Assembly (NCBI RefSeq): GCF_963678635.1
Contig: NC_087066.1
Span: 10,568,723-10,632,722, forward strand
Direction: 5' to 3'
Length of the DNA stretch: 64,000 bases
From: Symsagittifera roscoffensis
Taxonomy: Eukaryota; Xenacoelomorpha; Acoela; Convolutidae
Part shown: piece by piece, positions 11,026 to 20,184 of the stretch
Layout: each line of letters opens with the position of its first letter
Numbering within the stretch: the first letter of the stretch is position 1
The notes under the pieces: model-generated
Database searches by the model: none
What the model was told of the DNA's origin: nothing
The model's input: only the letters and a program-made list of their open reading frames with translations
Program-made: the position numbers and the translations under genes

Positions 11026-11400
11026 CAGAGACCCAACCACTTTAAACCACTTTACCACCGCTCCCCAGTACCTTAATCAGATCACTACTTGTTGCTATAG
11101 GGTCGATGGTGAAGTGGTTATGTCTCTACATTCAAAAAAAAGTCAGATGTTCCTGGCTCGCCATGATTCGTGCTCGTTTTTTCGTTAATTGAGGCTGAGA
11201 CAACATTACCCAGCCAAGAAAAATAGTCAAAAAAGCTGGATGCAATTCTTTAATATGGGCACAACGGCAGTTCTCTGTGAAGAACTAAACAGCTCGTATG
11301 TTGTTGCTTCCCCTAGTTCCTTTGTGGATAATTCGAATTCGTCCTTATACATTGGGATGGGGAAGGGGGGAATAACGAAAGAAGGATCTATTTCTCTTAC

Positions 11401-11634
11401 TTTGAATGAGAATGCCATCTTGACAATGAATGGGAAGGAGATGCAGGCGAGGATCCTCTTCTCATTCAGAGTGTGTTCCACCTGCTTCAGTCTGACCACC
11501 TTCTGCTTGTCCAGCACCTTCACTGCGTAGTACTTCTCCTCCTTGGCCGGAGTGTAGCGGGAGAGGAGGACTCGGCCGAAGGAGCCAGTGCCCAGGGTCC
11601 GTTTGATCTCAAAGTCAGACAACTTCACTGAGCT
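11401..11634 (-). CDS. cAMP-dependent protein kinase catalytic subunit, kinase N-lobe exon
   Basis: This exon encodes 78 residues of the ATP-binding lobe of an AGC Ser/Thr kinase that phosphorylates cytosolic and nuclear targets in response to cAMP. The start of the exon follows the acceptor ttttttgtctgcag, and the end precedes the donor gtaaga; both fall in phase 0. Visible motifs are the Gly-rich loop GTGSFGRV, the ATP-anchoring Lys in YYAVKVLDKQKVV, and the helix-C Glu in VEHTLNEKRIL, followed by PFIVKMAFSFK. The LKQVEHTLNEKRIL signature is characteristic of PKA-C and argues against other AGC kinases. I see no next exon carrying the expected MEYV and GGEMF motifs in 1-11400. The gene either continues beyond the window through a long repeat-filled intron or is truncated. 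The family assignment is near certain; whether the gene is functional is not known. Confidence 0.93.
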
Positions 11635-11670
11635 CTGCAGACAAAAAAGATATTTTTTTTGGCAATCGAA

Positions 11671-11889
11671 GGCTCTTTTCTAGTTTCCCACCCCCACAGA
11701 AAATTTAAAATTAGGCTGCTCAAAAATTGTTCACATGACATTTTGTAAGAAATGTGGTAAAAATTTGTTCACTTTTGTTCACGCTGACACATTTTAATGC
11801 AGTTTATATTGAGGAAAGTCAACTTAAATTGATTTCCATATATTAAATTTTAGAAAAAATCAAAAAGTGGGGGGAACTGGAAAATAGCC
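11671..11889. mobile_element. GGCTCTTTT-family MITE in the PKA intron, 219 bp
   Basis: The ends are ggctcttttctagtttccc and, in reverse, ggctattttccagttcccc, a terminal inverted repeat of about 19 bp. The flanks are caatcgaa on the left and taatcgaa on the right, an 8-bp target-site duplication with one mismatch. The interior shares gttcacatg and cacgctgacac-type blocks with 28368-28547 and 28865-29085. It lies between the two PKA exons and does not touch their splice sites. Confidence 0.82.
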
Positions 11890-12045
11890 TAATCGAAAAA
11901 TAAACACGCAAAAATATTGAGAAAAAACAATCAAAACAAACCTAGCTTTATCTGATACTAAATACTTTCGTAGTTTGTGTTTTGCATTTATGATAAGTTC
12001 TATGAAAGTTGATTGCATTTATCTAAAATGGTTTATAAAATTTAC

Positions 12046-12107
12046 CTTTGGGTTCCGTTCCCACTTCTTGTTGAAGTCGTCTTTGGCCCTGGACAAAAAC
12101 TGCTGGA
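12046..12107 (-). CDS. cAMP-dependent protein kinase catalytic subunit, A-helix exon
   Basis: This 62-nt exon follows the acceptor catttttcag and ends before gtaaattt. After two leading bases it encodes QQFLSRAKDDFNKKWERNPK, in phase with the exon at 11401-11634. The sequence corresponds to the amphipathic A-helix that precedes the kinase domain in PKA catalytic subunits (conserved FL..AK.DF..KW pattern). The intron to the next exon is 411 bp and contains a MITE. The upstream exon with the initiator Met is not seen; such N-terminal exons are short and variable, so it may lie anywhere upstream on the - strand. Confidence 0.88.
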
Positions 12108-12447
12108 CTGAAAAATGAAGTAGTTTCAGGCAATCAAAATTTCTAAGCTCGCCACGATTTAATTGTTTGTCAGTACAGGTTTCAAAGGAACTTGTCGACT
12201 ATCCCCTCTGCCATTTGCAAAAGTAGAAAAATTCGTTACAAGGTACAAAAGTAAAAATATAGTCAATTGTTCATCCATTTGTTAATAAGGGGGATTCGTT
12301 ATAAGGTACCATAGGGATGAACATACTTAACAAGAATAATACCAATTTACTGTTTAATCGAATCGCAAAGCTTTATTGAAATATTAGCTCCTTTTCGATC
12401 TTCTTTGCTTTTGATTTTCAGATTTATATAACCTTTTTCAAAACTAT
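12108..12447. other. gene-free DNA upstream of the PKA exon
   Basis: Probably intron. I recognise no exon, promoter motif or repeat family here. Confidence 0.4.
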
Positions 12448-12700
12448 CCCGCACTGGGCCTCCATGGATCATAAAAGACAATACTGTCATTATATTACAA
12501 ATCTATTATAATTATATTAAAATGAATTATCACACTTATATTTTTATGTCATTTCAATCCATTATAATAGATTATAAATCAATAGAAATGAAATTTAATC
12601 ATTATATTTTTTATATTAACTTAACCCATTAAAATTGATCATGATCAAATATATTGGATTTTTCTGAGAAATGGATTCAAATGGATTTTGAGTCAAGAAA
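12448..12700. mobile_element. CCCGCA-family fragment, left end
   Basis: It starts cccgcactgggcctccatgg, close to the terminus inferred at 47993 (reverse cccgcaccgagcgtccatgg). The body has the usual attataatagattataaa-type blocks. The right end is missing, and the foldback element begins just after. Confidence 0.5.
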
Positions 12701-12867
12701 CTTAAAATTTGTTTATGTTAATTTTCTTGATGGACTCGGATGTTAAAAAAGTTACAGCAGGAAAAATTCTTGGACCCTCAAGAAACCTGTTGCTGATGCT
12801 ACGAATATGTTTCCGCCTCAAGAAACCTGTTGCTTGGACCCTCAAGAAACCTGTTGCTGATGCTAAT

Positions 12868-15555
12868 AGTATTTGTGGAAAATGGGCTTTCCCGAAGTTG
12901 CCATGAATGGTAACCGCCACAATGCTTTTAGCACTGTGGATCCTATGATGTAATCTTAGAAAGGGTTCATACCCGGTGATTTTAAAAAGCTCGGATTCAG
13001 AAGATGGGTTGCTATGCAACTTGTTACCCTCAAAGAAGAGTGCTTCTTGGTAAAACTAACTCTCATTCATGGTCATTTATGACTATGAGTATACTGAGGA
13101 CAGCAGGAAACATTCTTGGATCCTCAAGAAACCTGTTGCTGATGCTACGAATAAGTCAAAATTGCCAAAAAAAGTTTTTTTGGGACACTTTCGATACGTT
13201 AGTGTGGCACATCCTAGAGTGGTGCAGTCCTTTGTGGTGGGGTCCGCAGTAATCGGATCTACCCCGGTGTATCCTGGGGGTTTGGTCTGAGCTTTTGGGC
13301 TGTCGGGTGGGCATTTGTACTTCCTATTATCAGCGCGATGTATTGGATCACGAGCTTCCAATATGTCACTGACGATTCACCAAACGAGGCCATTTCTGCA
13401 AACGTCACACGCCGCATTGCCCAGTGCTCAAAGACGTAAGTGCGAACCTTGGGGAGCCTTGCTTCGGCAAACGCAAGCCTTGGGGGTCACTCGACATTTT
13501 GTATTGCGCATGACCTGTCTGGATACGGCCTTGAAAGCCACCAGTTAAGTGCCAATAGTAGTTTCTCAGATTTTCGGATAGAGGCGACTTTTGGTACAAC
13601 TTTCTGTGTTGGTGGAGACCAGAAACGGGGAACTGTGTTCTACAGAATCCCCTGATGATGAGAAAGCTATTTGTGGAAAATTGTCTTTCCCGAAGTAGCC
13701 AAAAGTGGTAATCGTCACGATGCTTTTAGCACTGTGGATCCTATGATGTAATCTTAGAAAGGGTTCATACCCGGTGATTTTAAAAAGCTCGGATTCAGAA
13801 GATGGGTAGCTATGCAACTTGTTACCCTCAAAGAAGAGTGCTTCTTGGTAAAACTAACTCTCATTCATGGTCATTTATGACTATGAGTATGCTGAGGACA
13901 GCAGGAAACATTTTTGGATCCTCAAGAAACCTGTTACTGATGCTACGAATCAGTCAAAATTGCCAAAAAAAAGTTTTTTGGGACACTTTCGATACGTTAG
14001 TGTGGCACATCCTAGAGTGGTGCAGTCCTTTGTGGTGGGGTCCGCAGTAATCGGATCTACCCCGGTGTATCCTGGGGGTTTGGTCTGAGCTTTTGGGCTG
14101 TCGGGTGGGCATTTGTACTTCCTATTATCTGCGCGATGTATTGGATCACGTGCTTCCAATATGTCACCGACGATTCATCAAACGAGGCCATTTCTGCAAA
14201 CGTCACACGCCGCATTGCCCAGTGCTCAAAGACGTAAGTGCGAACCTTGGGGAGCCTTGCTTCGGCAAACGCAAGCCTTGGGGGTCACTCGACATTTTGT
14301 ATTGCGCATGACCTGTCTGGATACGGCCTTGAAAGCCACCAGTTAAGTGCCAATAGTAGTTTCTCAGATTTTCGGATAGAGGCGACTTTTGGTACAACTT
14401 TCTGTGTTGGTGGAGACCAGAAACGAGGAACTGTGTTCTACAGAATCCCCTGATGATGAGAAAGCTATTTGTGGAAAATGGTCTTTCCCGAAGTAGCCAA
14501 AAGTGGTAATCGTCACAATGCTTTTAGCACTGTGGATCCTATGATGTAATCTTAGAAAGGGTTCAAACCCGGTGATTTTAGAAAGCTCGGATTCAGAAGA
14601 TGGGTAGCTATGCAACTTGTTACCCTCAAAGAAGAGTGCTTCTTGGTAAAACTAACTCTCATTCATGGTCATTTATGGCTATGAGTATACTGAGGACAGC
14701 AGGAAACATTCTTGGATCCTCAAGAAACCTGTTGCTGATGCTACGAATGAGTCAAAATTGCCAAAAAAAAGATTTTTGGGACACTTTCGATACGTTAGTG
14801 TGGCACATCCTAGAGTGGCGCAGTCCTTTGTGGTGGGGTCCGCAGTAATGGGATCTACCCCGTTGTATCCTGGGGGTTTGGTCTGAGCTTTTGGGCTGTC
14901 GGGTGGGCATTTGTACTTCCTATTATCTGCGCGATGTATTGGATCACGTGCTTCCAATATGTCACCGACGATTCATCAAACGAGGCCATTTCTGCAAATG
15001 TCACACGCCGCATTGCCCAGTGCTCAAAGACGTAAGTGCGAACCTTGGGGAGCCTTGCTTCGGCAAACGCAAGCCTTGGGGATCACTCGACATTTTGTAT
15101 TGCGCATGCCCTGTCTGGATACGGCCTTGAAAGCCACCAGTTAAGTGCCATTAGTAGTCTCTCAGATATTCGGATAGAGGCGACTTTTGGTACAACTTTC
15201 TGTGTTGGTGGAGACCAGAAACGGGGAACTGTGTTCTACAGAATCCCCTGATGATGAGAAAGCTATTTGTGGAAATTGGTCTTTCCCGAAGTAGCCAAAA
15301 GTGGTAATCGTCACAATGCTTTTAGCACTATGGATCCTATGATGTAATCTTAGGAAGGGTTTATACCCGGTGATTTTAAAAAGCTCGGATTTGTAAGGTG
15401 GGTAGCTATGCAACTTGTTACCCTCAAAGAATAGTGCTTCTTGGTAAAACTAACCCTCATTGATGGTCATTTATGACTATGAGTATACTGAGGACAGCAG
15501 GAAAAATTCTTGGATCCTCAAGAAACCTGTTGCTGATGCTACGAAGATGTCAAAA
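12868..15555 (+). repeat. 798-bp tandem array, three full units and a partial
   Basis: Landmarks recur at exact 798-base steps. The block ctatttgtggaaaat-like starts near 12868, 13667, 14465 and 15263, and gatgggtagctatgcaac recurs from 13003 in 798-base steps. Each unit contains cctcaagaaacctgtt, the same motif found at both outer ends of the foldback element. Units are highly similar. The open frames seen in each unit on both strands recur only because the DNA does and show no known domain. Confidence 0.93.
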
Positions 15556-15591
15556 TTGCCGAAAAAAGGTTTGCTTTTTTGGGAAAATTTT

Positions 15592-16880
15592 GAAAATCAC
15601 CTATTTGCATGTGTGTTATCTCAAAACTTATCAAATTTTTTAGGAATAAAAAGCCACCGAGAACGCTGTTTCCTTAAGTTAGCGTAAACTTTAGCAATCT
15701 TGACAAGGCGGAAACTAAATAGTTTTTATAATGAACTTAACAAAAAAATATTCAAGGTCTATGAGCCTCTTCCACAGATGGAGTTAGACATCAAGCGCGA
15801 AGCGCATTAAAAGGGATACAATACATCCTCCACGAACTATTCGGTTTTGGTTCTCATTTCAGATAGTGCTGGAAACAAAAAGTATATGCCCAGTAACAAT
15901 ATCTCTGACCTTGATACAATTCTTAACCCTATGAAAATGAATAGACTGCTCACGTAAAAATCAAGTGACCTTACTGGCACGAGTCGGTCGCAAGAAGATG
16001 GAAAACGATTTGAAGTTTTCGGGAAAAATTCTCCAGCAAACATGCGTCACTTTTGGCATAACTCAAGACATAAAAACGGTAGTCCTGAAAATAGTAGCAA
16101 ATGAGTTGAGATATGTATCAAACATGAACTGAAACTTTGCTTTAACCCTGTGGAATAAACTATCCGTAAAAAGAAAAACTACTGCACTACTATCGAACTA
16201 ATGAATGAACAAACCAATTGATGAGCAAATGAATTTACCTGAATTTACCTCATTTGCTCAACTTTTGGTTTGTTCATTTTTTAGTTCAATAAGAGTACAG
16301 TAGCTTTTGTTTTTACGGATAGTTTATTCTACAGGGTTAAATCAAAGTTTCAGTTCATGTTTGATACATATCTCAGCTCATTTGCTACTTTTTTCATGAC
16401 TACCGTTTTTATGTCTTGATTTTGCCAATAGTGACGCTTGTTTGCTGGAGAAACTTTCCCGAAAACTTCAAATCGTTCATCATCATCTTGCGACCGCCTC
16501 GTGCCAGTAAAGTCAATTGAATTATACGTGGGCAGTCTGTTCATTTTAAAGGTTTAAGAACTGTCTCAAGGTCAGAGATACTGTTACAGGGCCTATTTTT
16601 TTTGCTTCCAGCTCTATCTGAAGTGAGAACTGAAACCAAACCTTTCATGGAGGAAGTAATGTATCCCTTCTAAACCACTTCGCGCTTGATGTCTAACTCC
16701 ATCTGTGGAAGAAGATCATTGTGAATTTCATTATGAAAACCAATTAGTTTTCAAGATTGCTAACTAAAGCTTACGATAACTTAAGGAAACAGCGTTCTCG
16801 GTAGCTTGTTTCACCTGTAAAACATGATAAGTTTGGAGAAAACACCCATGCAAATAGATGATTTTCAAATGTTTCTCAAA
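15592..16880. repeat. large imperfect inverted repeat, arms about 640 bp
   Basis: The left arm starts tcacctatttgcatg and the right arm ends catgcaaatagatga. Further matched pairs are gagaacgctgtttcctt, ttccacagatggagttagac, and tgatacatatctcagctcat on the right against its complement on the left. The centre is near 16237, where short direct copies of gaatttacct form the loop. Arms differ by many substitutions and small indels. Confidence 0.88.
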
Positions 16881-17352
16881 AAAAACTAAAAATTGTTTGG
16901 CAACTTTGACTTATTCGTAGCATCAACAACAGGGTTCTTGAGGTTCCAAGAATCTCTACTGCAGTAACTTTCTTGATACCTGAGTCTTTCAAGAAAATTA
17001 ACAACAAAGATATTTCACCAGATATTTCAATAAAAAATAATTTCCCTTCAATCTTCAAAATCTTACCTTTCAGAACGTCGTTTCAAGCTCAATGATATTT
17101 TTCAAAATCTAGTTTTGAAAGTGAAATATCAAGCAAAAAAGAACTTTCCCCCACCACCTCACACAAACATGATTTTTATGGTGTAACGAGTGATTTTACA
17201 ATGTTTGTTATCAATAAATTTGTCATAGGCTGGCTCTTTTTCCTTCCCCCCCCCTGCAAATTTTTCAATTTGAAATTACTGTTTACTTTGTCCGATTGTC
17301 ATGAAAATTGACATGCAGACTAATTAGGCCATCACAAACATATTTAGTCGTC

Positions 17353-17551
17353 GGCTCTTTTTTCTTCCCCCCACCTCACATAAGCGTCAATTTTTTATGG
17401 TGTAACGAGGGGTTTTACAAGGCTAATTATGACGACCAAAAATGTTTGTCATGGCCTAATTAGTTCGCTTACCAATTTTTGTAGCATTCGGATAAAGTGA
17501 ACAAAAAAACTTCCCTAGTAAAATTTTGCAGGGGGGGAAGTAAAAAGAGCC
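17353..17551. mobile_element. inner GGCTCTTTT-family MITE, 199 bp
   Basis: The ends are ggctcttttttcttcccc and ggggaagtaaaaagagcc. The flanks are tagtcgtc on the left and tagtcttc on the right, an 8-bp duplication with one mismatch. It is inserted in the second-layer MITE, in inverse orientation to it. Confidence 0.85.
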
Positions 17552-17577
17552 TAGTCTTCATAAATTACCTTCTAAAA

Positions 17578-18037
17578 TGTTAATGCTACATAGCATTAAA
17601 GTATGAAAGTATAGTATAAAGCCAGTATAGTTGCTTAGCAATATCAGCTATATCGCTCAGCGTATACATAGTGCGTTCCGGGGAGTTCGGCGTGGGTTCG
17701 ATTCTCACCTAAGTCGTTTTATTTGAGAATCCTATTTGAGCCGAACCTGACAGAACATAAAATGCTAATATTTTAATCGTTTCAAAATTGGTTTGCAATT
17801 GAGTTTCTGTTAATTAAACTGCGTGAACTAAGTATGAACTCATTGTGAAAAAACACATAAATCACACAAATCAAGGCATGAACAAGCCCACTTTTTAACT
17901 TGATACGTGTAATGTTGTTGCTAATTCCGTGCAATAAAAAATTACTAAAATTCGCCGTTTATTGATTCTCTTGAGTTAAACCGATTCTGTTTCCTGTTTT
18001 TATAAGTTATAAAAAATTTATAAAAAAGGCCAGAATA
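17578..18037 (+). repeat. BEL/Pao 5' LTR, 460 bp
   Basis: It begins TGTTAATGCTACATAG and ends GGCCAGAATA, and is followed by the primer-binding site. The tRNA-like segment at 17650-17716 is in its first third. Compared with the 3' LTR it lacks a small duplication of gattgat near its end. Confidence 0.95.
17650..17716 (+). promoter_or_regulatory. tRNA-like segment with Pol III box B in the LTR
   Basis: The B box GGTTCGATTCT at 17695-17705 fits the Pol III consensus. The surrounding gtggg...ctcac can pair as a T-arm with one G-T wobble. The A box here is tatcgctcagcg, one base off the better copy in the 3' LTR. No acceptor stem can form, so this is not a functional tRNA gene. Promoter activity is inference. 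Confidence 0.5.
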
Positions 18038-18040
18038 TTT

Positions 18041-18058
18041 TGGTGCCGCGACTCGGGA
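18041..18058 (+). other. putative primer-binding site of the BEL element
   Basis: TGGTGCCGCGACTCGGGA starts three bases after the LTR end. It begins with TGG and resembles the TGGTGCCG-type sites of many BEL/Pao elements. The tRNA was not identified. Confidence 0.7.
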
Positions 18059-20184
18059 ACATAGAAGTTTTTAATTCCGCCAGTTCGATTGATGAAGTCT
18101 CATTTTACCTCTCAAGAATTTCAACTGCATTGATGTCTATCTTCCCGTTCGGAAGTTTAGAATGTACCAAAGTTATATTGAACTGAATGTATTTCCTGCT
18201 GAAAATTTTCAATCCGCAATGAATCTGATTCTGCAGCATGTATTCGACATATGCCAGTTCAGTTCAAGAGTTCGTCAATAAATACAACGCCTCTAATCCA
18301 GTGCCTGACTTTAGAACAAGCTTACTAGCAGCAGATACGACGTAACGATCTTCTAAATCTAGAACCGCCCTGCACAATTTTGTGCAACCTCAATTTCCAA
18401 ATCAAGAAGCCCAACACAATTTTGTGTGACCTCAAGTCAAAAACAGGGAAACCACCACTAGTCAAAAACAAAGCCGACAACCCAGATGCCGACATCACAC
18501 AAGGCGGAAAGTGTTTTTTTTGTGGAATCTTCGTGTACTTTTGGACTCAGGCCCGGTGAACTACCTGCAAAAAACTTGTAAGATCAAACCTGTGCTTTCA
18601 ACTAACTTTTAGACTCTAATTTGTGCTAGTTTCTTAACCAAAAAAAAGTGCTACTTTTTTGATTATCAGTGCTATAAAATTACAAACGATGTTGTTAATT
18701 GCAAACCGATTAAGACCGTTCTAGATACCTAATCATAGTTCATACCCAGTACCCTATTACCCCAGAATAGTCTCGAACCCAAAAAATTTTGTGAAAAAAA
18801 AATCCAGAAAATTTTACAAAAAATTTCCGCAAAAAAAATGAATAAACAAAAATTTTCAAAAAAAAAAATTTCTCGAAAAAAAGGTTATTCCAACTTTTCC
18901 CAAACTTTTCACTGAAAAAAAAACAAATTTTTTTGCCCGAATTTAGAGCAAAATTGCAAAAAACCGTTTTCGTCTTGCCCGTTCAACCGTTTCAACCGTC
19001 AATCGTGTCGAGCAAGTTTTTTGAGTGAATCCCTACCTCGGTTTCCTCCAGTGGTGTGATAAAATTTAAAAATTTGCTCGGCTCGCCCCGTTTTCGGCCG
19101 CATAACGCCGCGACCGTTACTACTACCGTTTCGCCGTAACGTCGTTGAGTTTAACCGATAAACCGTACGCGTTAACTTAAATAGTACTGAATCGAAAACC
19201 TTACAAAACCCTCAGCTAAGGGTTCTTAAAGTTCTTATCGTGATAATTTTTTTTTCATTTCTATGTGACGACTTTACATCAACAGACTCTTTAAATTGAT
19301 TGCCATTAAAACAACCGTATCGCTTATCACTCTCAATGGTGTTCATCAGTGCTGCGAGTTCTCTCCATCACTTCGTAAATACATTACCATTAACTCTACA
19401 AAAACGCCTCGACGACACTTTTAAAGCAGTTCCAGGTTTAAGCTTTAATTTGAATGCAAATAACCGGCAAAAGACTGTTCAATATCTTTTAAGCAATTAC
19501 TCAAAATGTATGATAGAGAAAATTTTTATAATTTGGCACGATGTTATAAATATTTCAATGAGCAAGCATAGATCAAACAACGATAACCCACTTACACCAG
19601 AAAGTCTGATTAAAATAATAGAAGAGTATAAAAACAAAATATCAGCCATTATTTACGTACACCGTCAAAATAACACTAATATTTATGGACGTTTGGTTGA
19701 AACAGGAATATTAACAATTATTGTGACCAAACATTTAATATGAAAAAGGAAAGCTAGCAATAAAGAACTAATTCGTAAGCTTAAATTAATTCATCCTCCG
19801 GCGTTTTTAGAAATAAAAAATTTGAGAATCATTCGACGTTATTTCCCCAATCTGTCCAAACTTATCAATAAAGTTAAAAATCGTCGACCAAGTTCAAGGA
19901 AAAGAAAAGCAGATAAGCAAAAGATTTCACAAATGACAACAGTCGAAGAATATTTAACATTTGTTAGGCATTATAAATCTGGATTTTTTTTTCATTAGTT
20001 AAATTCATCTTTATTTTCAATCTTGTAGTTTGTTGTCCTTCTGTTCCGTAGGCAACAAGATTTGTAGGGGTCTTGCGAGGATCCTCTCGTTCGGTATAGG
20101 ACGCGGCTACTTGAATTGACTCTAGTTTGATTCCGTCAACCGATACTATTTTTTTTGCTCTTATTTAAAAACAAATATTTCAAA
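18059..20184 (+). other. long leader of the BEL element
   Basis: This is 2.1 kb between the primer site and the gag ATG, unusually long. It includes A-rich tracts (18770-18960), a CG-rich patch (19010-19170, with many aaccgt and gccgt motifs), two copies of a palindromic cacaattttgtg block (18371-18437), and the extra ORF at 19336-19998. The last part (20035-20184) holds no frame. Confidence 0.7.
19336..19998 (+). pseudogene. extra ORF in the BEL leader with one in-frame TGA
   Basis: The ATG at 19336 opens a frame of 135 codons to a TGA at 19741-19743. The same frame then continues without interruption to a TAG at 19996-19998, about 220 residues in all. Visible pieces are RLDDTFKAVPGLSFNLN, EKIFIIWHDVIN, PLTPESLIKIIEEYKNK and, after the stop, HPPAFLEIKNLRIIRRYFP and a basic RRPSSRKRKADK. 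It is neither gag nor pol. The spacing of PG..F and IIWHDVIN loosely recalls SGNH-hydrolase-like orphan proteins of invertebrates, but the catalytic Ser block is not clear, so I give no function. The single stop in otherwise clean sequence suggests recent inactivation or readthrough. Confidence 0.6.

Larger units (their letters stand above)
12718..17002. mobile_element. foldback-like element with tandem-repeat arm
   Basis: The left end (gttaattttcttgatggact) and the right end in reverse (gttaattttcttgaaagact) are inverted copies. The homology continues for about 80 bases on each side (ending cctgttgctgatgctacgaa on the left). Inside, going right, lie a 798-bp tandem array (12868-15555), then a long imperfect inverted repeat centred near 16237. 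No transposase-like frame is seen. Long inverted arms carrying tandem units are the hallmark of Foldback-type elements; assigning this copy to that class is inference. Confidence 0.65.

Noticed and set aside
13004-15251. Open frames of 64-92 codons recurring every 798 bases on both strands
   Set aside because: They recur only because the DNA is a tandem array. They overlap on both strands, lack known domains, and several frames stay open at once.
17650-17716. tRNA gene in the BEL LTR
   Set aside because: The B box and T-arm are good, but no seven-base acceptor stem can be formed and the anticodon arm is poor, so it is tRNA-like only.
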